Positions 53,269 to 62,136 of a stretch of 64,000 bases of DNA are shown one piece after another; position 1 is the first letter of the stretch, and every line of letters starts with the position of its first letter. The notes under the pieces are model-generated. The model saw nothing but the letters and a program-made list of their open reading frames with translations, ran no database searches and was not told the DNA's origin. This DNA comes from a bacterium MS4 (GTDB lineage: Bacteria; Bacillota; Clostridia; Oscillospirales; Acutalibacteraceae): positions 327,091-391,090 of the forward strand of contig CCFG01000008.1 in the NCBI GenBank assembly GCA_000752215.1, in the 5' to 3' direction. The position numbers and the translations under genes were made by a program.

Positions 53269-54240
53269 ATGCCGACTATTATGCTTTCCCATGCTTTATA
53301 TGACGACGGGATGCAGATTCTGCGGGAGCACGCCGATGTGATTGTCGCGGATACTTCCGATTTTTGGAAGGTATTGACCGATTTGCAGAAATGTGACGGC
53401 CTGATCATCCGCGTAGGGAAAATAGACAGGGAGTTAATGGAACGATGCCCAAAGCTCAGGGTGATTTCCCGCCCGGGTGTTGGTGTTGACAATGTAGACA
53501 TGAAAGCCGCAACAGAGCTTGGAATACCGGTCGTGATTGCGCCGGGCACCAATGCGCGTTCCGTTGCGGAACATGCGATCGCATTGACCTATACCATAAC
53601 GAAAAACGTTGTGGAAAGCTGTGCCCAAACGGCGAAAGGGAATTTTGGAATACGCAATCAGTATAGGGCCATTGAGCTGGAGCATCACAAGGTCGGTGTA
53701 ATCGGCTTTGGAAATATCGGACGCATTACGGCGGGGCTGTTTTCCCGCAACGATATGGAGGTCCATGTTTTTGACCCCTATATAAATCAAGAGACTGTGG
53801 AAAAGTGCGGGTATGTCTATCACGGTCAATTAGAGGAATGCCTGTCGGCATGCAGCGTAGTTTCCCTGCACATGCCCTCTACTCCTGAAACGCGCGGTAT
53901 GTTCGGGAAGAAGCAGTTTGATGCCATGCAGGACGGGTGCTTTTTTGTCAATTGTGCCAGAGGGGATATCGTAAACGAGAACGCGCTGTACGAGGCTTTA
54001 AACAACGGCAAGGTGGCAGGCGCTGCCGTGGATGTTCTGGAAAGTGAGCCGATGGACCCCGCCAGCAAACTGTTTACCTCTAGGAATTTTATCGCAACGC
54101 CCCATATGGCGGCACTTACGCGGGAAAGTTCCGCCCGCACTTCCAGTCTGACGGCACAGGGAACTCTTGCGGTACTGAGAGGAGAAAAATGGGATAAGGT
54201 GGCGAATCCGGAGGTTTATCATCATACCCGCTGGAAATAA
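53269..54240 (+). CDS. D-isomer 2-hydroxyacid dehydrogenase family (SerA-like), 323 aa
   Basis: This is an NAD-dependent dehydrogenase interconverting 2-hydroxy and 2-oxo acids. It has the catalytic Arg in VISRPGVGVDNVD, the dinucleotide loop GVIGFGNIGR, ARGDIVNENAL and the catalytic His in TPHMAAL. The protein has no ACT domain, so it is not a regulated biosynthetic SerA. AGGAGG precedes ATG at 53269. It lies upstream of a DUF1537 kinase, as in four-carbon acid-sugar pathways where a dehydrogenase acts before that kinase. Confidence 0.88.
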   Translation: MPTIMLSHALYDDGMQILREHADVIVADTSDFWKVLTDLQKCDGLIIRVGKIDRELMERCPKLRVISRPGVGVDNVDMKAATELGIPVVIAPGTNARSVAEHAIALTYTITKNVVESCAQTAKGNFGIRNQYRAIELEHHKVGVIGFGNIGRITAGLFSRNDMEVHVFDPYINQETVEKCGYVYHGQLEECLSACSVVSLHMPSTPETRGMFGKKQFDAMQDGCFFVNCARGDIVNENALYEALNNGKVAGAAVDVLESEPMDPASKLFTSRNFIATPHMAALTRESSARTSSLTAQGTLAVLRGEKWDKVANPEVYHHTRWK

Positions 54241-54280
54241 TGCGGAGCGATACCCTTTAAAGTCAAAAGGCGGTGAAATT

Positions 54281-55720
54281 GTGCAGGAAAATATCTTAAG
54301 TATTGATACGCTGCTTTCTTATGTACCGTTATCGGAAAGCCTTCAGGAGACGGTCCATGAGAATCTGGAACAGAAGAGAAAGAAAATGAACCGGAAAATC
54401 GTCGTTTTAGATGACGACCCGACTGGGACACAGACGGTTCACGATATCAATGTGTATACGGACTGGGAAGAAGAAAGCATCCGCGCGGGATTTCAGGAAG
54501 ATTCCAATATGTTTTTTATCCTTACAAATTCCCGCAGCTTTTCTTCACAGCATACGGAGGAAGTACACAGGGCGATCGGTGAACGGATAGCCAAAATCTC
54601 CAAAGAATATAAACGTGATTACATTCTGGTCAGCCGGGGGGATTCCACCCTCCGTGGTCATTATCCTTTGGAAACCGCGACGCTGAAAAAAGCGATTGAA
54701 CGGGTATCGGCGAAACGGTTCGATGGGGAAATACTCTTTCCTTTTTTTGTGGAAGGCGGAAGATACACCATTGGCAATATCCATTATGCGCAAGATGAAA
54801 ATAAGCTTGTGCCTGTCGGGAAAACCGAGTTTTCAAAGGATAAAACCTTTGGGTACCGTTCCTCGGATCTGACAGAATGGTGCGAGGAAAAAACGAAAGG
54901 ACAATATCGTGCCGATACGGTCACGGCTATCACGCTGGAGGAACTGCGGAGCTGTAATATCAAAAAAATTACGGAAAAGCTAATGGGAATTCGCAATTAT
55001 AATAAAGTCATTGTCAATGCGATCGATTACGAGGATATTGCGGTATTTTTAAACGCCTATTTCAACGCGCTGGAAGCCGGAAAGGAGTTCCTTTTCCGGA
55101 GCGCCGCATCTCTTGTAAAAGCGCTGGGCGGAATCCGGAGCCGTCCGCTGCTGGACTGCAGAAAGGAGCTTGCCAATACCAGCCAAAACGGCGGGATTAT
55201 TATCGTAGGTTCACACGTGCAAAAAACGACAGATCAGCTGGAATACCTTAAAAACGGAAATCTGCCGGTGGAATTTATTCAGTATGACCAGCACCGGGTT
55301 TTAGAAAAGAACGGACTGCAGGAAGAGACGCGGAAGGTTGCCGCCGAGGCGGAAAGACTTGTCAGAGCGGGCAGGATCGTCGCTGTTTATACAAGGCGCG
55401 ACCGGCTGGATCTGGATACGGACGACTCTGAAAAGCAGCTTGAAGTATCCACGAAGATTTCGGATGCCATCGTCCGGGTGATTGCCGGTCTGGATGTTCA
55501 GCCTCGCTTCCTGATTGCGAAGGGCGGAATCACATCCAGCGACATTGCCACAAAGGCCCTGCATATCTGGAGGGCGAAAATAATGGGTCAAATCGAACCG
55601 GGAATCCCTGCTTGGCTCGCCGGGCCGGAAAGTAAGTTCCCGGGTATGGCTTATATTATTTTTCCCGGTAATGTCGGAAATGAGAAAAGCCTGTTTCGGA
55701 TTGTATCGAAATTAATGTAA
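54281..55720 (+). CDS. Four-carbon acid sugar kinase family protein (DUF1537/OtnK), 479 aa
   Basis: This is an ATP-dependent kinase of the DUF1537 family, whose studied members phosphorylate 3-oxotetronates, erythronate/threonate and related acid sugars. The N-terminal substrate domain has VVLDDDPTGTQTVHDI and the SRGDSTLRGHYP motif. The C-terminal nucleotide domain has IIVGSHVQKTT, FLIAKGGITSSDIATKAL and FPGNVG. The start is GTG at 54281 behind AGGCGGTGA. A polar 40-residue N-terminal stretch precedes the usual family start. Its product would go to the class II aldolase encoded 25 nt downstream. Confidence 0.88.
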   Translation: MQENILSIDTLLSYVPLSESLQETVHENLEQKRKKMNRKIVVLDDDPTGTQTVHDINVYTDWEEESIRAGFQEDSNMFFILTNSRSFSSQHTEEVHRAIGERIAKISKEYKRDYILVSRGDSTLRGHYPLETATLKKAIERVSAKRFDGEILFPFFVEGGRYTIGNIHYAQDENKLVPVGKTEFSKDKTFGYRSSDLTEWCEEKTKGQYRADTVTAITLEELRSCNIKKITEKLMGIRNYNKVIVNAIDYEDIAVFLNAYFNALEAGKEFLFRSAASLVKALGGIRSRPLLDCRKELANTSQNGGIIIVGSHVQKTTDQLEYLKNGNLPVEFIQYDQHRVLEKNGLQEETRKVAAEAERLVRAGRIVAVYTRRDRLDLDTDDSEKQLEVSTKISDAIVRVIAGLDVQPRFLIAKGGITSSDIATKALHIWRAKIMGQIEPGIPAWLAGPESKFPGMAYIIFPGNVGNEKSLFRIVSKLM

Positions 55721-55745
55721 TTGAATTTTGGATCGGGTGTAAAAA

Positions 55746-56564
55746 ATGCTTATAAATTTAGAGTCGGCCTTCCAAAGCAGCCCTTGCCTTGTTTCTTTTA
55801 ACTTTTATAATATAGAAAGTCTGACAGCCATCCTGAATGCGGCAAAAAAGAGCGAAAAACCGGTGATTGCGGCATTCGGAGAGGGATATTTGTCACATAT
55901 GCCTCTCAAACTGACAGCCGGACTCGCCGGTATCTTTGACAGGATATATGATATGCCGTTTGTCCTCCATCTTGACCATGCCCGCAGCAAAGAGGTAGTC
56001 TTTCAGGCGATTACGCTGGGATTTTCCTCTGTGATGTATGACGGTTCCCATTTACCGTTTGAACAAAATATACAGAACACAAAAGAAATCGTGAATTATG
56101 CAAAAAAATACGGCGTGACGGTTGAAGGCGAGCTTGGGTGTATGAATCCGGAAGACGGAACCGGTCCCCGAATTCAAAGCGATTATTATACAAATCCCGG
56201 TCAGGCGGCCCTGTTCGCTGCCAAAACCGGGGTTGATGCTCTGGCTGTTTCCGTCGGGAACGCGCACGGTGTTTATTCGGGCCAGCCGCACATTGATTTT
56301 GACCGGATTCTTGAAATCAGGGGTGCGGCGCATCTGCCGTTGGTATTGCACGGATGTTCTGGAATCCCATTCGACGATATTCGAAAAGCGGTTCGATGTG
56401 GAATACGGAAAATAAACGTCAATACGGATATGGCGGTGGAAGCGGCAAAATCGGTAAAAACGTTTCTGGACACGCAGGGCGAAACCGCCAGAATGGATAA
56501 GGCAATGGAATATGCCCAAGCCGCAATGGAACGGGTTGCGGAAAAATATCTGAATTGTTTTTAA
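55746..56564 (+). CDS. Class II ketose-bisphosphate aldolase family protein (FbaA/GatY-like), 272 aa
   Basis: This is a zinc-dependent TIM-barrel aldolase. Zinc-binding histidines lie in FVLHLDHARS, VSVGNAHGVYSG and VLHGCSGIP, and the phosphate site in INVNTDMA. It is a short GatY/KbaY-like form. The start ATG at 55746 has only a weak site (GGGTGTAAAA). It is the last gene of the operon and would split the phosphorylated product of the DUF1537 kinase to dihydroxyacetone phosphate plus a small aldehyde or acid (inference). A perfect terminator follows within 10 bp. Confidence 0.88.
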   Translation: MLINLESAFQSSPCLVSFNFYNIESLTAILNAAKKSEKPVIAAFGEGYLSHMPLKLTAGLAGIFDRIYDMPFVLHLDHARSKEVVFQAITLGFSSVMYDGSHLPFEQNIQNTKEIVNYAKKYGVTVEGELGCMNPEDGTGPRIQSDYYTNPGQAALFAAKTGVDALAVSVGNAHGVYSGQPHIDFDRILEIRGAAHLPLVLHGCSGIPFDDIRKAVRCGIRKINVNTDMAVEAAKSVKTFLDTQGETARMDKAMEYAQAAMERVAEKYLNCF

Positions 56565-56572
56565 AGATTGGA

Positions 56573-56612
56573 AATAAAACCGTATCTGCGTTTGAACAGA
56601 TACGGTTTTATT
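56573..56612. terminator. Bidirectional intrinsic terminator
   Basis: Perfect 16 bp stem AATAAAACCGTATCTG / CAGATACGGTTTTATT with an 8 nt loop and T-rich flanks on both strands. It separates the convergent aldolase and ribF-like genes and touches the ribF-like stop codon. Confidence 0.9.
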
Positions 56613-57481
56613 TATTGCTTTACATTGTTCTTAACATATTCCAGATCCTTTTCCACCTGGTTTTTGACTTGTTCCAGATTGTCGAATTTCTGAACGTCCC
56701 GGATAAATCCCCGAACTTCCAACTGAATTTTCTTTCCGTAAATATCTTTTGCAAAGTTGAGCAGATAGGTTTCAATGGTCACGTACCGGTAACTGTCGAC
56801 GGACGGCCTGAGGCCGATATTTGTCAGGCCCTTGTAGCTTTCCCCTTCAATGATGGACAGGGTAGCGTATACGCCGTGCTTTGGAATCAGTTTGTTTTCA
56901 CCGACGCCAAGGTTAGCCGTAGGCATTCCTACCGTTCGTCCAAGCGCCTTACCATGCATTACTTCCCCCATCATCAAGTAAGGGTGCCCCAGCATTTCGG
57001 TCGCTTTTTCCAGCGAACCCTGCGTAATTTCAGTTGCAATACGCTGGGAGGTCACCGCTTCTCCGCCGACATTCACCGTTTCGATTTCCTCAATGGAAAA
57101 GCCGTATTTTTTGGAGTGTTCACGCAGTGCGGGGAGATGAGGATCATTTTTACCGGTTACAATGACTTTGGCCCCCAGCTTGTCCGCTAAAACTTCCTTT
57201 ATAAATTGATCCAAAGAAAAGCTCTGCTTGTCAATTTCATAGGAAATCAAAACCTCCGGCCCGTTTTCACTGAGCAGTTCCCGCTTTTCTTCGCTTGTGG
57301 TAAGAATTTGTCCTTCGTCGCTATGACCGTCAAAGCAGAGAACCACGGAAGTCAGCCCGCTTTTTGATATTTCCAGCAGTCTGTTGATGACTGCGCGGTG
57401 ACCGGTATGTACCCCTTCAAAGCTGCCGAAAGCGACGCAGGCGCTGTCGATTTGGAAATCAGCCTTGTCAATATATATCAC
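56612..57481 (-). CDS. RibF-like riboflavin kinase with divergent FAD-synthetase domain, 289 aa
   Basis: This resembles bifunctional riboflavin kinase/FMN adenylyltransferase. The C-terminal kinase domain is well preserved (GKALGRTVGMPTANL, HGVYA, NIGLRPS, catalytic Glu in IETYLLNF). The N-terminal nucleotidyltransferase keeps GSFEGVHTGH but lacks the usual GxNFRFG-type motif (reads VTGKNDPHLP), so FAD synthesis may be lost or altered. The start is GTG at 57481 with GAGAGGA six bases upstream; ATG at 57511 has no site. It follows an amino acid permease gene rather than the usual truB/rpsO context, so it is probably a specialised paralog. Both points need biochemical proof. Confidence 0.8.
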   Translation of the reverse strand: MIYIDKADFQIDSACVAFGSFEGVHTGHRAVINRLLEISKSGLTSVVLCFDGHSDEGQILTTSEEKRELLSENGPEVLISYEIDKQSFSLDQFIKEVLADKLGAKVIVTGKNDPHLPALREHSKKYGFSIEEIETVNVGGEAVTSQRIATEITQGSLEKATEMLGHPYLMMGEVMHGKALGRTVGMPTANLGVGENKLIPKHGVYATLSIIEGESYKGLTNIGLRPSVDSYRYVTIETYLLNFAKDIYGKKIQLEVRGFIRDVQKFDNLEQVKNQVEKDLEYVKNNVKQ

Positions 57482-57508
57482 AATAAATCCTCTCCGTTTC
57501 ATGTTCGT

Positions 57509-57545
57509 CATTCTGTTCTGCGACCGATTGCCGCAGAACAGAATG
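57509..57545. other. Perfect 14 bp hairpin between permease and ribF-like genes
   Basis: CATTCTGTTCTGCG / CGCAGAACAGAATG with a 9 nt loop. No T-run follows on the minus strand, so it may be an attenuator, processing site or protein-binding site rather than a terminator. Confidence 0.6.
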
Positions 57546-57553
57546 AATTTCAG

Positions 57554-58909
57554 TCAATGATCTCCTGCTTCATCCGCCTTTTTTGTTGCAAAGTAGTAAA
57601 TGATCATTCCAAATAAATAGTAAATCCCGGTCCATGCCCACAACTGCCAGCCGCCTTCAATGATGCTCGGTATGTAGCAGGCTACCAATACAATCAGGAC
57701 AAGAACGGAAACCGCGTTCCCGCCCGGCGCCGCGAATTTATCCGTCATATCCGGATTTTTCTTCCGGGCCGCAATAGCGGACAGGCAGACAATGGCGATT
57801 ACGATTACCGTACAAAGAGCGCCCATATTTACCATGACGTTGATCAGGGACGGGAAAGCCGCAAGAATGCAGCAGATCAGAATCGTGAGAATCTGGGCGT
57901 TTACCGGTACGCCTGATTTTTCGCTGATTTTTGCGAGGCCCTTAGGGAACAGTCCGCTGCCGGCACATGCCTGAAAGGTACGGGCCGTCAAGGTCATGCA
58001 AACCATTGTCGTTGTAAACAGACCGAGCACGGCCGTAATAGCGATCAGCTTCACCAGCCACGGAATGTAAGCAAGCTTCGCGAACGCTGCAGCGAATACG
58101 GGAATGTAGGTCATATCCGGGTTCTTTACCAGATACTGTGCGGTGATTAGACCCATGGTGGAAATCATCATCAGAAGGTAAGTCGCGACGACGATCACCA
58201 TGGCGATGGTCATTGCCAGCGGAACCGTTTTCTTTGGGTTTTTAATTTCGCCCACCATGAAAGCAATCGCCACAATTCCGCCGTATGCCAGCATCGCAAC
58301 AGGAACTGCGCTCAAAAAGCCCCATGAGCCGCCGGTTCCCTGCGAGAAGAAAGGCACGAAGTTGCTTGCTTCCCATTTTCCGCTGAAAAAGGCGACAACT
58401 ACAAAAATTCCCATGGTAACCACGTGGATGATGGTAATGGTGTTGTTGACCTTGCTCATGGAGGACACCTTGATCATGTTCAGAACGCCCGTAAGGATAA
58501 CGGCGGCAACGCCGATGATTAGCTGGTAGTTGTTCAAAGCCGGGAATCCCACTCCCAAATAAATACCGATGTACATTGCGGAGAATGTAACAGCCGAAAT
58601 GTTTCCAAACAGATAGGCCCAAGCAGAAATCCAACCCCAAAGGCGCCCCTGCTTTGCGTTTTTTCCCAGCGTTTTTTCAGGGAATACAAAGACGCCGCCT
58701 GAATGCGGATAAATTGTGGACAGCTCGGCTGTTTGAAGAGCATAAAAAAACAAAACAACTGCGGCGATAATCCACGAAATGATGGACGCCGGACCTGCGT
58801 TCAGAATGGTCACGCCCGAAAGAGAAAAAATTGCGCTGCCAATCATACCGCCAATAAGAATCATTGCACTATCAAATAAGCCGATTTTTCTGTTATCGTT
58901 ATTGGACAT
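57554..58909 (-). CDS. APC-superfamily amino acid permease, 451 aa
   Basis: This is an inner-membrane transporter with about twelve hydrophobic helices. The first helix has the APC signature SAMILIGGMIGSAIFSLSG (residues 15-33), followed by YPHSGGVFVFPEKTLG and a VGEIKNPKKTVPLAM loop. ATG at 58909 has GGGGAAAC upstream; a TTG six codons earlier is less likely. It is encoded in the SorC-linked minus-strand cluster, 168 bp after the zinc dehydrogenase gene. The amino acid carried is not shown by the sequence. Confidence 0.88.
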   Translation of the reverse strand: MSNNDNRKIGLFDSAMILIGGMIGSAIFSLSGVTILNAGPASIISWIIAAVVLFFYALQTAELSTIYPHSGGVFVFPEKTLGKNAKQGRLWGWISAWAYLFGNISAVTFSAMYIGIYLGVGFPALNNYQLIIGVAAVILTGVLNMIKVSSMSKVNNTITIIHVVTMGIFVVVAFFSGKWEASNFVPFFSQGTGGSWGFLSAVPVAMLAYGGIVAIAFMVGEIKNPKKTVPLAMTIAMVIVVATYLLMMISTMGLITAQYLVKNPDMTYIPVFAAAFAKLAYIPWLVKLIAITAVLGLFTTTMVCMTLTARTFQACAGSGLFPKGLAKISEKSGVPVNAQILTILICCILAAFPSLINVMVNMGALCTVIVIAIVCLSAIAARKKNPDMTDKFAAPGGNAVSVLVLIVLVACYIPSIIEGGWQLWAWTGIYYLFGMIIYYFATKKADEAGDH

Positions 58910-59077
58910 AACGTTTCCCCTTTTCAATATAATGATAGCTTACCGCTACGGAGCTCGAAGCTCCACCAACTCCTATTTAAGCTAAAAAAGAATTCCGTTT
59001 CTTCATCGCGCGTGTAAAAATACAATAGAGAACGACTTTGTTCCAAAAGCCATTTCCGTCCTTCGGCTGTATTCCGA

Positions 59078-60112
59078 TCAATGACATTTCAGTAAAATCC
59101 GGTAGGTGGAAGGATCAATTGCTTTCTCAAAGGCATCTCCGATTTTTTCGAGGGGGATTACATCTGAGATCAACTTCGAAACGTCGATCAAATGGAAAGA
59201 CAGCAAACGGGTAGCCGCAAGAAAGTCGCTTGTCTTCGGGTTAACCGAGCCGGTAATGACCATTTCCGTGGAATGAACCCTGTTTGCGCTCAGGTCGATC
59301 GGGTTGTCCGGATGGAAAGAGGAGTACATGACGACCCTGCCGTTCTTCCCGGTCATTGCAATACTGTCGGCGGCAAGCTTGGAAATTGCGGCGGTACAAA
59401 ATACAACGTCCGCTCCGCGGCCGTCCGTCAGGTCTTTTACTCTTTGGATTGCATCGGTTTCCCTTGAATTAATGGTGATATCCGCACCCAGCTCACGTGC
59501 GATCTGAAGCCTTTTTTCGTCAACCTCGCACACAATCACGCGAGCGCCACGCAGCTTGGCAAGCTGAATATGCATGGCTCCCATAATGCCCGCACCGATT
59601 ACCACTACGTCGTTTCCCAATTCGATCTGCGCGTTGTTCACACTATGTACACAGCAGGCCAGCGGTTCGGAAAGAGCCGCGTATTGGAGATTGGTATCTT
59701 CCGGGAACGGATAAACGCTTTTCGAGTCGACCATCATGTATTCGGAGAATCCGCCCGGGCCCATCAGTCCTTCGTGCGCGGATGCTTTAAAGGAGATGAC
59801 GCACTGATTTTCGTGGCCGTTACGGCAGTAATAGCATTCGCCGCAGCTTGTGAGCATCCGAACGGCGACCTTGTCGCCCGCCTTTACGCTTTTTACGCCC
59901 TCTCCGACTGCTTCCACGATTCCGGACACCTCGTGTCCGCCCGCAAAGGGGTACATTTTCATTATGCCTTGATACACTCTTTGCTCCAGTGTGCAGATTG
60001 CGCAATATTCTACTTTTACAAGAACCTGTTTGCCCTGCGGCTTCCGAATTTCTTTTTCAGCGAATTCAAAAGCCTTTTCCTTTGTTAAAACACATACTTT
60101 GTAATTACTCAT
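59078..60112 (-). CDS. Zinc-binding medium-chain dehydrogenase, 344 aa
   Basis: This is an NAD(P)-dependent polyol or threonine dehydrogenase-like enzyme. It shows the catalytic Cys in CAICTLEQ, GHEVSGIVEAVG, four structural-zinc cysteines in CGECYYCRNGHENQC, and the dinucleotide loop VVIGAGIMG. AAGGTG precedes ATG at 60112, 17 nt after the aldolase stop, so the two are co-transcribed. Neighbouring class I aldolase and SorC regulator suggest a polyol or sugar pathway. Confidence 0.88.
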   Translation of the reverse strand: MSNYKVCVLTKEKAFEFAEKEIRKPQGKQVLVKVEYCAICTLEQRVYQGIMKMYPFAGGHEVSGIVEAVGEGVKSVKAGDKVAVRMLTSCGECYYCRNGHENQCVISFKASAHEGLMGPGGFSEYMMVDSKSVYPFPEDTNLQYAALSEPLACCVHSVNNAQIELGNDVVVIGAGIMGAMHIQLAKLRGARVIVCEVDEKRLQIARELGADITINSRETDAIQRVKDLTDGRGADVVFCTAAISKLAADSIAMTGKNGRVVMYSSFHPDNPIDLSANRVHSTEMVITGSVNPKTSDFLAATRLLSFHLIDVSKLISDVIPLEKIGDAFEKAIDPSTYRILLKCH

Positions 60113-60129
60113 AATAACACCTTATTTCA

Positions 60130-60930
60130 TCAGTAAATTGGGTTAAGCTCTTTGAGGGCGCTTTCAACGCTGCAATTTTCATGGATGAGTTTGGCGATGA
60201 CCGCGGCATATCTTGCCGGATTCTCGTGTCCCCAGATATTGCGCCCCATCGCAACACCGGCGCCGCCGGCCTCCGTGGCGTCCTTGATTTCCTGCAGAAG
60301 CTGTTTTTCCGGCACTTTCTTGGAACCGCCCAGAATAACGACAGGAGCATAAACGCTCTCTACCAGTTTGTGAAAGCTTTCCTGGTCGCCCGTATACTCG
60401 GTCTTGATGATGTCCGCTCCGAGCTCCACGCCCTGACGGCAGGCAAAAGTGATATTGTCGGGGGTTCTGGCATCCTCTCCGCCTTCAAATCCTCTGGGGA
60501 GCATTTCTGCCGTAACCGGCAGTCCCCATTTGTGAGCGGCCATAACATTGCGGGTTAAAGAGCTGAGAATCTCATTCTCAAATTTTGATCCGGGGAAGCC
60601 CATGGTGATTACAGAGTCGGCGCCCAGCCGGAGGGCGTCCTCAGCAGTAATAACCGTTTGCATAGGCTTGGAATGGTCTCCTAAAAAGGACACGCCGCCG
60701 TCAATTCGAAGAATAAGGCCTTTTCCATGGAAATTGTCGGCGAGCTTATCCGCCATTCCCGCCGTGGATAAAAAGGCATCCGCTCCGGCAAGGGCCGTTT
60801 CACTGATTATTTTTCCAGCGTCTTTCAGTGCCGGCAGAACGTTAAAATTGCTGCCGTGGTCCATTGCCAGAATAAAAGTTTTGTGATCAGGCTGAAAGAT
60901 GTGATTCATACGTTGTACAGTGTTGTTCAA
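60130..60930 (-). CDS. DeoC/FbaB-family class I aldolase (LsrF/LacD-like), 266 aa
   Basis: This is a Schiff-base aldolase with a TIM-barrel fold. FILAMDHGSN opens the barrel, Lys176 in DIIKTEYTG is the expected Schiff-base residue, and VVILGGSKK plus GVAMGRNIWGHENP form the phosphate site, as in archaeal-type fructose-bisphosphate aldolases. The start is TTG at 60930 with GGAGG eight bases upstream. It is the first gene after the SorC regulator, from which it is separated by a terminator and a palindromic operator candidate. Confidence 0.87.
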   Translation of the reverse strand: MNNTVQRMNHIFQPDHKTFILAMDHGSNFNVLPALKDAGKIISETALAGADAFLSTAGMADKLADNFHGKGLILRIDGGVSFLGDHSKPMQTVITAEDALRLGADSVITMGFPGSKFENEILSSLTRNVMAAHKWGLPVTAEMLPRGFEGGEDARTPDNITFACRQGVELGADIIKTEYTGDQESFHKLVESVYAPVVILGGSKKVPEKQLLQEIKDATEAGGAGVAMGRNIWGHENPARYAAVIAKLIHENCSVESALKELNPIY

Positions 60931-61018
60931 TTATGATTCCTCCTTATTTGTCCATCCAGTAGAATGGCTCCGCTGCTGCCACTGGTTTGCGCGCACAACG
61001 CAGTGACAATTGCTAAAC

Positions 61019-61052
61019 GTTACATATGCTCAATATATATTACATATGTAAC
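61019..61052. promoter_or_regulatory. Candidate SorC operator in front of the aldolase operon
   Basis: GTTACATATG-N14-CATATGTAAC is a perfect 10 bp inverted repeat, about 90 bp upstream of the aldolase start. The word AAACGTTA overlapping its left end recurs at 62190-62197, upstream of the SorC gene. Confidence 0.6.
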
Positions 61053-61128
61053 TGCATACGTTATAACATCTCTGTCTTCTTTTGTCAAGACTTTTTTTAG
61101 TATGTTCAGTTTTTTGTGCAACATAGAA

Positions 61129-61172
61129 AAGCCGCCCCATCATCCTCAGCATTGAGAACGACAGGGCGGCTT
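61129..61172 (-). terminator. Terminator downstream of the SorC gene
   Basis: AAGCCGCCC / GGGCGGCTT around a 26 nt loop, running into TTTTC on the minus strand. Confidence 0.65.
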
Positions 61173-61185
61173 CAGTGAAGCTTTT

Positions 61186-62136
61186 TTATTTCGAAGTAAG
61201 GGCTGTCTTTAGTTGCTGCGCGGTTTCTTTATCCGTTATTAGCACATTGATAAAGCGCCCCCGGACCGCGCCGATTATGGCTTGTACTTTTTCAACACCG
61301 CAGGCTACGCCAATGCGGAAAGGGACCTTTAAGAGGCTTTCGTGGTCAATCGCCAAAACCCGGTCCTCGATTCCGCTTTGAATCAGTTTGCCGTCGATAT
61401 CAAAGTAATGCGTACAAACTTCTCCAACCGCGTGATTTCGGTTTAAGTAATCCAGTTCGGCGCCGGATATAAAATTGGGGTGGCTGGAATTGAAAACCTG
61501 TGAACGGTCGCCTATACCGACCAAAGCAATGGTGCACGCCTTCATCGATTGATAAGCCTGCTGATAAATATCTTCTTTTATCAAGGCATCCCGGAGCTCT
61601 TTATTTTCCAAAACAATGGGGGCGTACATAAAGCGGGGCTTGGCATTCAAGGTCTCGGCCGCGCGGTGGACAATCGAATCGGAATTAATTACGGTTTCTT
61701 CGGCGTTCAGGCCGCCCACTAATTGTGTTACTGTAAGATCGGTTTTATCCGTAGCCATAAGATGATCCACCACTGCAGAAAGGGCCCGTCCGCGGGAAAA
61801 CCCAATAATAAAGTCATTTTGGATGACCCTGTTCAAAAAGCTCGCGGCAACGCTGCCTACCGGAGCGTAAGGATCGTCGTTGGGCGCAATTTCCACAACA
61901 AGCATTTCGTTTATGCCGAGCATCATTTCGAGCTGGGTTTCCAGTTCTACGTCGCGCTGCTCACATTCTTGTATGGATATTTTAACAATTCCTAATTCCA
62001 GACATTTTTTAAGGATACGATTTACCCGTTGGCGAGACATGAACATTTTCTTTGCAATTTCATCCTGCGTCAAACCGGTTTTATAATAATAATAGGCTAC
62101 TTTAACATATTCGCTATTTTGCTCCAGATCCGCCAT
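61186..62136 (-). CDS. SorC/DeoR-type sugar-binding transcriptional regulator, 316 aa
   Basis: This regulator has an N-terminal helix-turn-helix (about 10-55, with LTQDEIAKKMFMSRQRVNRIL) and a C-terminal sugar-phosphate-binding domain of the SorC family (GFSRGRALSAVVDHL, VTQLVGG, LVGIGDRS, FRIGVACG). ATG at 62136 has AGGAAG about seven bases upstream; an ATG seven codons earlier lacks a site. It precedes the aldolase, dehydrogenase, permease and RibF-like genes in the same direction and probably represses them until a phosphosugar appears. Shared sequence words suggest autoregulation. Confidence 0.9.
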   Translation of the reverse strand: MADLEQNSEYVKVAYYYYKTGLTQDEIAKKMFMSRQRVNRILKKCLELGIVKISIQECEQRDVELETQLEMMLGINEMLVVEIAPNDDPYAPVGSVAASFLNRVIQNDFIIGFSRGRALSAVVDHLMATDKTDLTVTQLVGGLNAEETVINSDSIVHRAAETLNAKPRFMYAPIVLENKELRDALIKEDIYQQAYQSMKACTIALVGIGDRSQVFNSSHPNFISGAELDYLNRNHAVGEVCTHYFDIDGKLIQSGIEDRVLAIDHESLLKVPFRIGVACGVEKVQAIIGAVRGRFINVLITDKETAQQLKTALTSK

